From assembly GCA_949316235.1 (NCBI GenBank), contig OX438760.1, forward strand, positions 3,784,501 to 3,848,500: 64,000 nucleotides of DNA, given 5' to 3'. The stretch is from Oegoconia quadripuncta (Eukaryota > Arthropoda > Insecta > Lepidoptera > Autostichidae). Position numbers and translations under genes: made by a program. Positions 23,901 through 31,447 of this stretch are shown here, piece after piece. Below the pieces are notes generated by a model. The model searched no databases, had not been told where the DNA came from, and saw only the letters and a program-made list of their open reading frames with translations. Within the stretch, counting starts at the first letter, position 1; each line of letters opens with the position of its first letter.

Positions 23901-26900
23901 TGCTGAGTTAGTACTCAGGGTGCAGGTTCTGACAATATTTTTTTTTTAAATACAGACTTCCGTATGTACAATGACTATAACACGGTACAAGGTCTTTCAG
24001 CAAATATAGTACTCCGAAGAAAGTTAAGTTTCGTAAATGGTTTCAAAACAGAAAAGCCAAAGCATTAAACTATTTATCATAAGACATAAATAAAATAACA
24101 AAGACAATAAGAGCATCGCTTCCTACCAAGTTTCCAGTAAAATACAAGAATGTCTTTCAGTGGTTCCTTTTTCGTTATGAGTTTTTGAAAGAATTCTTGG
24201 TTTCATATATATGCCCGGTGTTTGGCAACGTCCATAAGTCTTGGCATTAAATTAGTTGTGACCTCCTCTAACAGATCTTGGGAAAAGCTTGGCGTGAACG
24301 TGCAAACGTCAACAGTACATCTCAACAATAGCAAGAGTATTCTGGTATTGTTGAACGAAAGCAGCCGTATGGGACCGTTGGAGGGGATATACGTTATTTC
24401 TACCAGCGATACTGACGACCGCGTGGACATCTTGACTACAATGCTCGAAAATCTCGATTTATTTTCAAGAGAATTACATGCTCAATCTATCAAGTAAGCA
24501 ATTCACTTGCCATAGGTCTTAATTTAATCAAATTTGACACTTGCCTCCACTCGACACAGCACAGCACAGCACAACACAACACAACACAACACAACACAAC
24601 ACAACACAACAACACAACAAAACACAACAACACAACAAAACACAACACAACACAACACAACACAACACAACACAACACAACACAACACAACACACAACAC
24701 AACACAACACAACACAACACAACACAACACAACACAACACATCACACAGCACAGCACAGCACAGCACAGCACAGCACAGCACAACAAAACACAACACAAC
24801 ACAACACACAACACACAGCACACAGCACACAGCACACAGCACACAGCACACAGCACACAGCACACAACACACAACACACAACACAACACAACACAACACA
24901 ATACAATAATTCTTTATTTGTGAATATAGGTAGGTTTATATGTCGAGACGTTACAATAAATTATGTGCTTCTATATTCTATCTCATACTTAGGTATACAA
25001 ATAATAATAATAGCTTAGCATGCACTTAGAATTCTATTATACAGTCAATCAAAATTAAATTAAAATAAAATGTCAAACGTTCATTTATAAATCACAAGCA
25101 ATATAAAATCAACAGTCATCAAACAATGTCATATTAAAATTCATTTTGTTCACGTTAAAAATTCATTAATATTGTACAAACATTTATCAAGTAATATTTT
25201 CTTAACATTTCTTTTAAATAAATTGTAGTTCATAATTCGTATGTCCTTAGGAATTCAATGAGCCCACGTACAGGATACTTTTTTGCATAAGTGCTGTTTT
25301 CCTTGATTTTTAAATTTAGTTTGATTACAGATACTTTGCTGTACTGAACGCTGGAAGTAACATTGGACAATACACGTGCCAAAGTAGATATCGTCGTGGG
25401 TTACCAGCGACAGTGGTAAACCTCTCTATGCTAAACAATGTAAGCGAACATTCAGAAAATTACAAAAATAATTACATTAAAAATAAGTCTATTCATATCA
25501 TCACCTCGTCGAAAAGCTAGGTCTCAATAAGTATAAAAAGTAATACACAAGGACTTGATGATAACCTCTAGTAAAATTATATTATAATAGTGGCGACCAA
25601 CGTAAACCATATTATTATCGTCCTCACTGTTGGGACGTAACTTCCTCTAACTAGGAGAGGGTATGAGCCGTAATCCACTACAAGTGCCCAGTGTGAATTG
25701 ACATAGACATATATTTATTTGACGCCACACTATAGCAACAACAATATTAATAAAAACAAGAAAATTATCACAATATACAGAAACAGATTTTGAAATGCGG
25801 TGAGTGCAGTGTGATGTCAAAAATGGACTCCATCTCAGCATGTGCTGTAGCACTTGTTACAGCGCTGATTTTCAGTCGAGCCCAACGTGTAGATCCTCCG
25901 ACGCGATGCGGAAAGTTGTACTAATTGTGCAAATCCATCCATATAACTAAATATAACAGTTGTATATAGATAAAATTAAACATTATTTAATGTATATACT
26001 GAATATTAATACAGGTGATTTATAAAATTATGACGAAGGAAAGAATAACATAAATATATGAAAGAGTAATACAGTAATATGGGGAAGCAGTATGGCGGAT
26101 ATTGTGTCAATGTAAACCTGGCCGTCAGTGTTGTCAAACCGCTTTTGTAGGCTATGCGCGCTAGCCGCCCTCTGGGAACGGGCCTTCCCTTGCGAGGGGA
26201 GGCGGAGGGGGGGGGACCTGGAGCCGCTTATACGTTCCCAGGTCCTCCCTACTGTCGAAGAAGGTCGCCGCGGGTTTTAGTGGGTTAGGAGTTCGTGGGT
26301 ATGGGTAAAAAAAAAAGGCTATGCTTAACAACCGGCAGCGATTGAAAACAATTGGAACCTACTGTTGAACTGCCCTCCGATACACAAAAACATTCGCATC
26401 CAAGGACACCAGACATTGCTTAACTCTCTAAAACGAATAACGATTGCGACTGCACCATAATCTATGCAAACCAATTAGCTGGCTTTAAACTAGTACTTCC
26501 ATTGAACGAGAATTAAAGCCTCCATAATTTGTTGCCATGGCCATCCAACGATGGAAATTAGGATGCTATCCTTAGGATTGTTGAACTAGACCTAGGGCGT
26601 ACGAAGTTGCTCCAGTGATTAGCAAGAATCCAAACGGCTAGCGTTTCTTTAATTTTACGGACTATGATTTATGATAAGATTGATATATTACGAAATACCT
26701 CAACTTTGTTAAGATCCTGGGCACGTCACTGGGTGCCTAGGTTAGGTGTCACATGTTCTCAAGCCCCATCACAATTCCCTTCCTTTACATTATATGTATA
26801 CCTAATAACCACAAAATGGAAATTCACAGAAAAAAGTGGAACCAATGACATGGCGAGCCGCCTGTGACGCTACCGAGCGAGCGCTGTGCTCTGCGGAACC

Positions 26901-29900
26901 CACCATATTGGCATATTCTAAACGAGAGACACGTACAACCTTGTTACAGCAAATAGCTAATGTCGCTGGTAAGTTGGTATTCTAGAATGATTTAGTATTG
27001 ATCTTGACGTTCTGAACTGCATTACTTACGATTTGATTAATTAAACGCTGTGTACATCATCTAAACGCCTGATAATGAAATGATTAAAACTTAGTGTAAA
27101 TCCGCACCAATCAGCTATCGAATGCCATCCCTTCCCTCTCTCTGGCCCCACTGCCAGCCGAGTTAATCAAGTTTATAGTCAAGTAGAGCCACCCATTACA
27201 ACCTAGAAACTATTGCACATTACAGATCTACTAATAAAGGAAGATGCTACCGATGATTTAACACTCCAGGACCTTGGAATCGAGGAGACGAAGGTACCTG
27301 CAATATGTTCCTTCCTATGCAACGAGTATAATGTGTCTTTGGCTGAAGAAGTGATACCATCGTTGACGATACAGCAGTAAGTTGCATACATTAATTCCAA
27401 TTACATAGTTCTTGTATGCAAAAGATTTGTTCTGGATGGTGAATTCGGTTCTCAAAGTCAAGGATGCGGAAAAACAGAACTAATAGAAAACGAAGTCGGT
27501 CGTGGAATTGATTCCGATCGTCTTTTGGCGAACCTTCCAAAACTGTAGCAATCTGTTCCTTGTCCTAATAAAACCTCAGGCGATGTCGTAAAAGATGTAC
27601 TGAGATGCTTGCACCCGATCTGAAAGATTTCTCCATCAGAATCGTTTCAACGTGGTCGTTCATTCTTAGAAGGTCATTCAGAGCCAATTAGAATACTTTC
27701 CAGATCCAGTGGTATGGCGGAAGTTGGTTTGCTAAACCAAAGGTCCAGTGGGAAGTCCATAAGTACTTGGCGGCTCGGTAATGTTCGCAATTCTCTGTGG
27801 AAAATTTTATCCAGCACGTATCTGACTCGGGTCTTCGAATCGTGTCATATGGGTATCTCCAGCCTAGTTGTATCTGGGTAGTATAGATGATCTAAAACTG
27901 TGCTGCTAGCTCGACTCTCCATGTGATTTATTTTACAACAACAATGATATTTTTATACACCTGATATTTTTCCTACTTATTCAAACAGTTTCTGAAATAA
28001 ATGGCCTTGATGACAGAAGGATATACGGACAAACGAACATTCCATAAGTATTCCATTTTGCACTATGGTAATACTACCAACTATCAGGTCTCCACCAAAC
28101 GTAAATCTATAAACAGTAGAAAACAAAGTCGCTCTCCGCGTTTCTGTATTTATGCGCCTAGTTTTACCAACTACGGCAACGCTTTTTGATACAGTTTTCA
28201 TTATTACATAAAAATTTCTACCGGAATATATAAATGTATTCCGCAATGCAAGTAATAAGTAATTATTACCTATTTTATATAAAGATCGACGCGGACGAAG
28301 TACATACAAGCTTTTATCCTAAAAAATAAACCCTTAAACGCTTGCCCTGGACAACTAACATAACAATGGAGATCCATATAACTTTTAGTCGTGCGAGCGA
28401 TGATATAAGTAATAATATAATTTACAGAATTCGACAATTTGAGGCAACAGTGACAGGCTTCGACTTCAAGGAAACCAGAGGACTGAAATCATTTTTTTCT
28501 TATGTGGCAACAGATGAACTACTCGCTACAACTGAGATGATGTTTCTACCAACTTTAACCAATAGCGCTAACACGGTAAGTGATATTCATTGGTTGATGA
28601 ACATACAGTAATTATTTGTAGGAAAATAAGGTGCAATCGTGAACGACCTCGAGCAAGGGGGGCGTGTGCGTAGGGCCATGAATATAATGAAAATAATGAA
28701 AACAAATTCAAAACCACCATGAAACAGAAACGAAGTGCGTGCAAAAGGGAATTATAAAATATTTGACTATATGATTGTAAGCAAGCATGGACATGAACCG
28801 TTTAGCTATGTGTGGTTTATATTTTTCTTTATCCTAACAAAGATTGTAATATCCTTGGGTTTCTTACTCATTATTTTCTTGCGGGACGGTTAACTGAGAA
28901 TTTCAGGTATTATTTTTATAACTTACGAAATGAAGTTTGTTTGAATGACCTTATTAATCTCATGTTTGAAATTGAGCTTGAGTTGATATTTAACATGCAA
29001 ACTTATTTGAAAAGACTAAATTAGATTCAAAGCTTAATTTATTTTGCCCAAAAGTATGATTAGGAGTATTAACACCAATGTGGAATTTACTTTCAAATTA
29101 CATAATTTGATTTGCCATGGTACATAGAGTCGCTTCCGATTATTGGATGTCTACTTGTCATTAAAATATAAAGTATTATCTTACAGAGAGCTGACGAATT
29201 CGACGTGACCCAAGAATACTTATGCATTATACCAGGAATGGAGGGTTTCCACGAGAGATTCAGAGTGCTGTGCGAACAACTGAAGCTACCAGCTTTGGTG
29301 CTCCAACCGGGCCTCGATCATGCTCACGAGACGCTCCGAGACACTGCGGAACGATTCGCTGAGGTAAATTGAAGGATCAGATGAATGATTCCATTGAAGC
29401 CAGTCCAGTCCACAAGGCTTACGTACTAACTGTCCAGCTGAATCAATAATTTTACTACCATAATCAAACTCGTGGTAGAAAACAACATGCTCTTCTAAAC
29501 GACTATGGACAAAGGGCGTGAGGAGAGGAAAGAGGCAAAACCTTTAAGTGGGTTAGCATAGTCTGCAAATAATGCTACCCAAGGCAATCTGGTGCCCTAA
29601 TGTAAATAAGTAATATGTCCAAGAACATACATTCTGTTTACTTTATTTTGACAGATCATTTTGAAGAGGACTGAGCTAAAAGAAAAGTTCTGCATAATGG
29701 GATACGAGTGTGGAGTCATCGTTGCTCTCGAAATAGCAGCCATTTTAGAAGAATATGGTCAGTATTCCTCCTGACGAAGATGGATGAAAGAAAATTGCAT
29801 GCGGTGGAGATGAGAATGTTGAGATGGATGAGTGGAGTGACGAAGTTGGATAAAATAAGGAATGAGTATGTAAGAAGGAGTCTATAAGTGGCACCCGTTA

Positions 29901-31090
29901 CAGAAAAGTTAAAAACAAACGTTTGGCTTAGTATATGGACATATTTTGAGAAGGGATGAAAGGCATGTTACTAAGAGTGATGAATATGGATATCAATGGT
30001 TAGAAAGGAGGAGGAAGATCACGGAAAAGATAAATGGATTGTGTGAGGGGTGATATAAAGGAAAAGGGCGTGAACGATGAGGTAACGGCTGATAGAGGAC
30101 ATTGGGAGAAAAGGACCCGACCCGACCCCAAATAAATTGGGACTAGGGCAAAAAGATGCTGATGATGGTCAGTAATGCTTCATTCATCCTTTATTTAACA
30201 ACTAAATTCCACGAATTGACTACGTCATCTTTTTATCACATAAAATATCTAGTTACTTACAAATCAAATCTCGAAAAGCACAACACACGATTTCTCAAGC
30301 TTTCAAATTACAGTACATACGATGTTCACATTTAACTAGTATGTTATATACCTTACTTTGTGAAATAGAGATCGCGAAGTCTTAAGTATATGGTCGGAAA
30401 GGGGCCGCCCTAGACACTGAAATTGCTTAGTTAGTACAAGTAATCAACCTATACAAATTAACAATTGATATGGGCTTTTCAACAGGTCTAACTGGCACGG
30501 TTTACTGCGTAGGAGGCACTACGGAAGAATTTCAAGCAACCCTTGAAGATCAATTACGCGACTTCGATGACGAGGAAGCCTTACAGAAAGGCGTGATACA
30601 ACATATGTATTCACTAATGGCCGGAAATACTGATGGACTTGGTGCTGTATTGAAGGTCCCTTTATCCTGGCAGGAGAAGATTAGAAAATGCACTAAGATG
30701 TTAATAGGAAAAGTGCCTCATTCCGCACAATTCGCTGGAGTTCTGATTGAAGCCGTGTACACACGTATCCAACAAGCACGCACTTATAAACAGCAGCAAA
30801 GGAAATTGCGTTCGCAGCTGATCTTGCTCCATGCCTCGGGTTTAAGTCAGCCATCCAATACCACGCCTGGGATGCTGCTGCAAAAACTCTCAGAGAAACC
30901 AGTGATTGTGTACGAATTGCGGGCCCCCCTAGCGCAAGCCGCTGAAGACTTACGTTGCCCATCTTTTATCAACAGACACCTTAGCGCCGAATTACTTGAT
31001 GCGTTCGAAAAGAAAAACCTATGCGAAACTTATTTGTTAAATGCTGAGTCATTCATGACATTCGATGAAAATCTTGATGATTTCTTATAA
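2407..31090 (+). CDS. Gene A: fatty-acid-synthase-like protein, DH to TE part (22 exons, 5' end outside window)
   Basis: Animal-type FAS is a cytosolic multienzyme building palmitate from acetyl- and malonyl-CoA with NADPH; this product has its domain order but lacks key residues. Exons: 2407-2597, 4559-4716, 4917-5168, 5838-5952, 8234-8482, 9738-10157, 11049-11195, 11798-11916, 16586-16736, 17700-17871, 19206-19318, 21511-21669, 22658-22833, 23408-23557, 24239-24493, 25331-25439, 26830-26968, 27226-27376, 28428-28575, 29187-29363, 29655-29757, 30486-31090. Every junction is AG/GT and all phases agree, giving about 1,419 residues and one stop. Domains in order are DH, linker, ER, KR, ACP and TE; KS and MAT must lie upstream. 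ACP Ser, TE Ser and the KR glycine motif are missing. The acceptor at 24238 has a poor pyrimidine tract and is the least certain junction. Introns are full of transposons. A canonical FAS is unlikely. Confidence 0.9.
2756..3118. mobile_element. GC-rich MITE with about 50-bp terminal inverted repeats
   Basis: Ends read 'ttatcacactagcgagttgc' inwards on both sides, and the inverted match extends through 'ggggcgagtgcgcag'. GC content is far above the flanks. No open frame of its own. Lies in a gene A intron. Confidence 0.75.
3121..3245 (+). repeat. R1-type LINE fragment
   Basis: Contains 'gggccctgtcgcgcctcata', which is also present inverted in the larger R1 fragment at 15500-15530. Truncated at both ends. 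Confidence 0.5.
3509..3959. mobile_element. hAT-like MITE with 8-bp target duplication, carrying a nested foldback
   Basis: Ends are 'tagtggcgtg' and 'cacgccactg'. Immediate flanks are ctcagtaa (3501-3508) and ctgagtaa (3960-3967), an 8-bp duplication with one mismatch, as expected for hAT elements. A foldback with arms of about 60 bases sits inside at roughly 3542-3763. A second copy lies at 37416-40180. Confidence 0.75.
5240..5283. repeat. Perfect 19-bp inverted repeat
   Basis: Arms 5240-5258 and 5265-5283 are exact inverted copies ('agccgctacaaagtataaa') with a 6-base loop, in the intron after gene A exon 3. Could form a hairpin in the pre-mRNA. Confidence 0.8.
6104..6357 (-). repeat. tRNA-derived SINE, subfamily A
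   Basis: Minus strand begins with a tRNA-like head having an A-box-like 'tggtgtagtggttagcaact' and the B box GGTTCGAATCC. It is followed by a body with 'cgagttatggatg' and a tail with 'gatggttg' and ATTT repeats. Reference-like copy for this family. Confidence 0.8.
6710..6785. repeat. Hairpin with about 30-bp arms
   Basis: 'gtaccgcgagggcaaaaaat' occurs in both orientations around a loop of about 16 bases. Likely a very short foldback MITE in a gene A intron. Confidence 0.8.
7431..7821 (+). repeat. tRNA-derived SINE, family B, with an extra 3' end
   Basis: The head has B box GGTTCGATCCC and the body the family block 'gtagggcattttaaaatgtc'. A first A-rich tail ends near 7701, and a second copy of the family 3' end (caggtgtgagtgaggtc, A tail) runs to 7821. 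The tail is therefore duplicated. Confidence 0.75.
7843..8115 (-). repeat. LINE 3' end with (TAGA)n tail
   Basis: Starts with a 'gatagatagata' array that is the complement of the tail of LINE 3' ends at 32700-32845 and 42120-42262. The body resembles segments near 25640-25920 and 47580-47700. No coding part is recognised. Confidence 0.5.
8234..11195 (+). CDS. Gene A exons 5-7: central linker / pseudo-methyltransferase region
   Basis: Exons 8234-8482, 9738-10157 and 11049-11195 (272 residues) fill the DH-to-ER interval. In animal FAS this holds the inactive methyltransferase and the structural part of KR. Similarity is weak; the best piece is the end, GVWGGEYYTPWRTF, matching the 'GAWGAFRHFLL' stretch before ER. 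No SAM-binding motif is visible. The interval is shorter than in vertebrate FAS. Assignment rests mainly on position and continuous phase. Confidence 0.75.
8572..8765 (+). repeat. SINE subfamily A, head missing
   Basis: Body and tail of the family-A SINE without the tRNA-like head, inserted 90 bases after gene A exon 5. Ends in ATTT repeats. Confidence 0.7.
9417..9674 (-). repeat. tRNA-derived SINE, subfamily A
   Basis: Full-length copy with A-box-like and B-box sequences, very similar to the copies at 6104-6357 and 61307-61573. Its tRNA-like head ends about 64 bases before gene A exon 6. Confidence 0.8.
10235..10680 (+). repeat. RTE-type LINE 3' end
   Basis: Translations give KVIDLALKVSKFEWQWTGHI and, further on, LWRNFGDTYVQQW, the conserved tail of RTE-like reverse transcriptases. 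The two blocks are separated by a stretch (about 10498-10545) also found at 45312-45355, so another repeat seems to have been inserted. Frames are broken. Confidence 0.65.
11798..22833 (+). CDS. Gene A exons 8-13: enoyl reductase (ER) domain
   Basis: ER reduces the trans-2-enoyl chain with NADPH. Exon 8 gives VHYAAINNTDV and GMDFSG, exon 9 RVMGILPNG and the EDAASVPSAYLHAFYCL segment, and exon 10 the nucleotide loop IHGGSGALGQA (17742-17771), which fits the FAS ER consensus IHSGSGGVGQA. Exon 11 has NSRDTSF, exon 12 has NYVAIDFNSIF, and exon 13 closes the domain with EGIARGYVRPL and GRVLLRMQ. All landmarks of the medium-chain reductase fold are present, so this is the best-preserved domain of gene A. 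The intron before exon 9 holds an intact transposon. Confidence 0.88.
12020..12267 (+). repeat. LINE 3' untranslated end with (CTTT)n tail
   Basis: AT-rich 3' end closing with 'gtgaataaactttctttctt', a tail style common for insect LINEs. No reverse-transcriptase sequence is attached, so it is 5'-truncated. Confidence 0.5.
12645..14764 (+). mobile_element. Apparently intact IS630/Tc1/mariner-type transposon with 268-bp inverted repeats
   Basis: Ends read cagggcgtcccaaagttatg inwards on both sides and are flanked by TA (12643-12644 and 14765-14766). The inverted repeats 12645-12912 and 14497-14764 differ at only two positions by eye, including an identical run of ten A/T, so the insertion is recent. 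The internal region carries one complete transposase gene and, before it, a short tandem repeat ('tttgaaaatggaacagt' near 13157 and 13253). It lies in the long intron before gene A exon 9. Total length is 2,120 bases. Confidence 0.9.
13357..14418 (+). CDS. Complete transposase, IS630/Tc1/mariner superfamily (353 aa)
   Basis: The enzyme would bind the long terminal repeats and move the element. Residues 1-60 resemble the helix-turn-helix domain common in insect transposases of this type (YPDRQIPSRKVLKRLVNNL). A second helix-turn-helix is around residues 95-115 (SVREGEHEIGVSKSKIHRVL). The catalytic residues are visible in WTDESNF, IFQQDGAPAH and SPDLTPLDFFFWG, with about 40 residues between the second and third Asp, so it is neither classic mariner (34) nor Tc1 (34, Glu). 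No stop or frameshift. The start was chosen as the first ATG after the left repeat, just before the domain begins. It is unrelated in function to the host FAS-like gene. Confidence 0.92.
   Translation: MAYQVSFDLMEAYFLNDKDISRSLRWYGVKYPDRQIPSRKVLKRLVNNLKTLGRFDKRPREPQQENHTINDEELGILIYFSAFPKASVREGEHEIGVSKSKIHRVLKKHGFKSYVEGRLVQKLLPGDTERRKNFCLDIQARLLEDPNFLDNIIWTDESNFSNNGMYNRNNNRIWSKENPLRVTETNNQVRFSLNCWCGLLKNRVFLIHFYQGTLNTEKYLGILQILRDKIRNHSAAEQENLIFQQDGAPAHNSRRAADFLNECFPTWIGTNGPIRWPARSPDLTPLDFFFWGYVKDMLYKKRYENVGELQTELCHITSSVHHKMIRKSTGSGLIKRLAICVRQEGSHFEHLIN
14838..15304. mobile_element. MITE with outer and inner inverted repeats
   Basis: Outer ends share 'caggggaccgattgcgct' with a few mismatches (14838-14865 and 15279-15304). 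Inside, 14883-15028 is a second hairpin whose arms begin 'tgtcgattcggatgtacacc'. Looks like one foldback inserted in another. Confidence 0.65.
15350..15930 (-). pseudogene. R1-type LINE reverse-transcriptase fragment
   Basis: On the minus strand the translation has HDTLVLAGG, then ELGLELAPHKTEALWFHG, then LRVGD, and in a second frame VGQCIKYLGLTLDS. These are the palm and thumb regions of an R1-clade reverse transcriptase, which normally copies LINE RNA at a genomic nick. GC content is much higher than in the surroundings, as for other R1 elements. Frame changes break it and the 5' part is missing. Both strands show open stretches here only because of the GC bias. Confidence 0.7.
15937..16532. 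mobile_element. MITE with about 35-bp terminal inverted repeats
   Basis: Ends read 'gcctgattacacctaccgag' inwards on both sides. The inside holds several 'ccgagtg' motifs. It abuts the R1 fragment on the left and ends 53 bases before gene A exon 9. Confidence 0.75.
17100..17570 (+). repeat. Jockey/CR1-like LINE 3' end
   Basis: The reading frame at about 17310-17495 has PTKRFDSSFIMRTAKTWNSL followed by [10 protein letters not shown], the C-terminal end of jockey-like reverse transcriptases, after which the frame shifts. The 5' side (17100-17240) is also repeated at 41317-41455. Confidence 0.6.
18286..18934. mobile_element. Non-autonomous element with long imperfect inverted repeats
   Basis: Left end 18286-18350 and right end 18846-18934 are inverted relatives sharing 'cttgccaac' and 'aacgtttcgc' blocks and 'aaattgtttg'. 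No coding region. It carries a nested short insertion at 18659-18710. Confidence 0.65.
18659..18710. mobile_element. Short retroelement remnant with 10-bp target duplication
   Basis: A stretch with 'caatttaagagctatgctct' is flanked directly by aatgaatatt on both sides (18649-18658 and 18711-18720). The same sequence occurs at about 42542-42600. Likely a 5'-truncated retroelement copy. Confidence 0.6.
19498..19589. mobile_element. 92-bp MITE
   Basis: Ends read 'ttaacacgttcacggacact' and, inverted, 'ttaacacgttgacgggcact'. Lies in the intron after gene A exon 11. Confidence 0.6.
20181..20480 (+). repeat. tRNA-derived SINE of the common lepidopteran 'ggctcagcggttaagac' type
   Basis: Starts with a tRNA-like A box ('tggctcagcggttaagacac') and contains 'ggaaaacatcgtgaggaaac' and 'ggccagcgtggtggactatg', ending in 'gatgatgat'. 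From memory of lepidopteran genomes this sequence type is widespread; not checked. Confidence 0.75.
20529..21482. mobile_element. Inverted-repeat element with its left part tandemly repeated
   Basis: Left end 'ttaggtccttacctatgaaa' and right end (inverted) 'ttgggtctttacctatgaaa' form terminal repeats of about 40 bases, with TA on each side. The left part occurs as copies starting near 20530 and 20801 plus a partial third at 21074 (periods 271 and 273). No transposase. Confidence 0.75.
21826..21878. repeat. Hairpin with about 20-bp arms
   Basis: 'aagcttttaccgacttcaga' and its inverted copy flank a 12-base loop, 160 bases after gene A exon 12. Confidence 0.65.
22105..22545 (+). repeat. SINE subfamily C split by a 245-bp repeat
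   Basis: Head and body occupy 22105-22258 and the 3' end resumes at about 22504 ('agtacaagctttgcttagtt'). The inserted repeat is described separately. The uninterrupted copy at 48277-48530 shows the two parts belong together. Confidence 0.7.
22259..22503. repeat. Dispersed repeat ('ccaaatttcatccaaatccg' family)
   Basis: Contains 'tatcccgcgggaactactta', 'ccaaatttcatccaaatccg' and a run of aaac units. Related copies are at 47212-47418, 51028-51275 and 63530-63785. No protein. A 5-base 'tagat' flanks it on both sides, a possible target duplication. Confidence 0.65.
23408..26968 (+). CDS. Gene A exons 14-17: degenerate ketoreductase (KR) domain and post-KR segment
   Basis: KR reduces the 3-ketoacyl chain with NADPH through a Rossmann fold with GGxGGFG. 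Here exon 14 reads LLLCNEDNFGLQLANRL, so the glycine motif (23445-23459) is CNEDN while the following GLQLAN and KRGARKLLL are normal. Exon 15 keeps RMGPLEGIYVIS, matching LGPVGGVF. Exon 16 covers the active-site stretch: the Tyr may survive in GQYTC, but the usual Ser block and the Asn after Tyr are altered. Exon 17 (26830-26968) leads towards ACP. NADPH binding looks unlikely. Confidence 0.8.
23619..23770 (+). pseudogene. mariner 5' fragment with terminal repeat
   Basis: Starts with 'ttaggtagtcggaaaagttc', close to a mariner terminal repeat, and encodes RESIAEEVGIHHSTVLDHLHKH, the second helix-turn-helix of mariner transposases (written here with its neighbours in two pieces: RESIAEEVG and IHHSTVLDHLHKH). 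The rest of the transposase is missing. Lies in the intron after gene A exon 14. Confidence 0.7.
24556..24905. repeat. (ACAAC)n-type satellite, about 350 bp
   Basis: Pentamers acaac vary locally to acagc and to heptamer-like acacagc/acacaac blocks, so several expansion phases are visible. It begins 63 bases after gene A exon 15 and abuts the 3' end of a minus-strand LINE, whose tail probably seeded it. Long open frames on both strands are by-products. Confidence 0.95.
24906..25310 (-). repeat. Jockey-like LINE 3' end
   Basis: On the minus strand it gives NLFKRNVKKILLDKCLYNIN, fitting the last residues of jockey-type reverse transcriptases, then an AT-rich 3' end that runs into the (ACAAC)n array. 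Confidence 0.55.
25640..25920. repeat. Dispersed repeat fragment
   Basis: 'tacagcgctgattttcagtc' here has relatives near 8085 and 47660. No coding potential recognised. Confidence 0.4.
26155..26314 (+). repeat. R1-type LINE 3' tail with poly(A)
   Basis: Shares 'aggtcgccgcgggttttagt' and neighbouring GC-rich sequence (inverted) with 15390-15450 and ends in ten A. 5'-truncated. Confidence 0.6.
27226..27376 (+). CDS. Gene A exon 18: acyl carrier protein (ACP) domain without the prosthetic-group serine
   Basis: ACP normally carries the growing chain on 4'-phosphopantetheine attached to Ser in (D/G)LGxDSL. The exon reads LQDLGIEETKVPAICSFL. LG is kept, but D-S-L is E-E-T, and the Ser position is GAG (27285-27287). 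The downstream NEYNVSLAEEVIPSLTIQQ fits helices III and IV of ACP. Frame and splice sites are intact. A carrier domain without this Ser cannot be pantetheinylated there, so substrate shuttling on this chain should fail. Confidence 0.82.
27420..27920 (-). other. Unassigned stretch, possible retrotransposon remnant
   Basis: Balanced base composition unlike the intronic background; minus-strand translations are broken by stops. Short similarities to BEL/Pao polyproteins were considered but are too weak to claim. Confidence 0.25.
28428..31090 (+). CDS. Gene A exons 19-22: thioesterase (TE) domain lacking the nucleophilic serine, and C-terminus
   Basis: TE releases the finished acyl chain by a Ser-His-Asp triad. 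Exon 20 begins the alpha/beta-hydrolase with YLCIIPGMEGFHERF, equivalent to LLVHPIEGSTTVF. Exon 21 has the nucleophile elbow as GYECG (29700-29714) where GYSxG is expected; the Ser codon is GAG at 29706-29708. Exon 22 (201 codons including stop) begins TVYCVGG and ends in an acidic tail. No GDH motif for the catalytic His was found at the expected place. The stop at 31088-31090 is followed by AATAAA at 31123. Confidence 0.82.
28675..28800 (+). repeat. Jockey-like LINE 3' fragment
   Basis: Sequence such as 'attataaaatatttgactat' and 'aagcaagcatggaca' matches the end of the LINE at 32590-32690. In the intron after gene A exon 19. Confidence 0.5.
29765..30165 (+). pseudogene. RTE-like LINE reverse-transcriptase C-terminal remnant
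   Basis: Translations give MRMLRWMSGVTKLDKIRNEY, then VAPVTEKL, and later GVNDEVTADRGHWEKRTR, typical for the C-terminus of this insect LINE group. Stops and frameshifts interrupt it. In the last intron of gene A. Confidence 0.65.
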
Positions 31091-31122
31091 TCGATCTGTT
31101 ATTAGAGATTCATGCAGCAGGA

Positions 31123-31128
31123 AATAAA
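31123..31128 (+). other. Candidate polyadenylation signal of gene A
   Basis: AATAAA lies 33 bases after the stop codon of gene A and before the first intergenic SINE. Distance is short but plausible. Confidence 0.5.
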
Positions 31129-31177
31129 AATATCTCAAGACTGGTCTCTGCAAGAAATTAGATAATAATAATAATAA

Positions 31178-31447
31178 ATAAATAAATAATAAATGTCTTT
31201 GCACAAACACACAGCGCCATCTAGGTCCACAGTAAGCATCTACGTTTGTGTTATGATACCAGATGGTTGATAAACTACACAAATACATTTTTTTTGTAAA
31301 TAAAAACATGTATAAATGAAAAACATCCATAACTCGGGAACACATGTCCGTATTCATCACACAAACATATGCCCCTAGCGGTATTCGAACCCGCGACCAT
31401 TTGGTAAAGTGGTTAGCGTTTATAACCAGTACACCAAACAGGTCGTC
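31178..31447 (-). repeat. tRNA-derived SINE, subfamily A
   Basis: Full-length copy starting 88 bases after the gene A stop, with ATTT-type tail, body and tRNA-like head. Confidence 0.8.

Noticed and set aside
24490..24923. Long open frames rich in Cys/Val or His/Thr/Asn on both strands
   Set aside because: They are translations of the (ACAAC)n satellite; no start context, domain or conservation.
27420..27920. Possible BEL/Pao polyprotein remnant
   Set aside because: Only very short similarities and many stops; left as unassigned.
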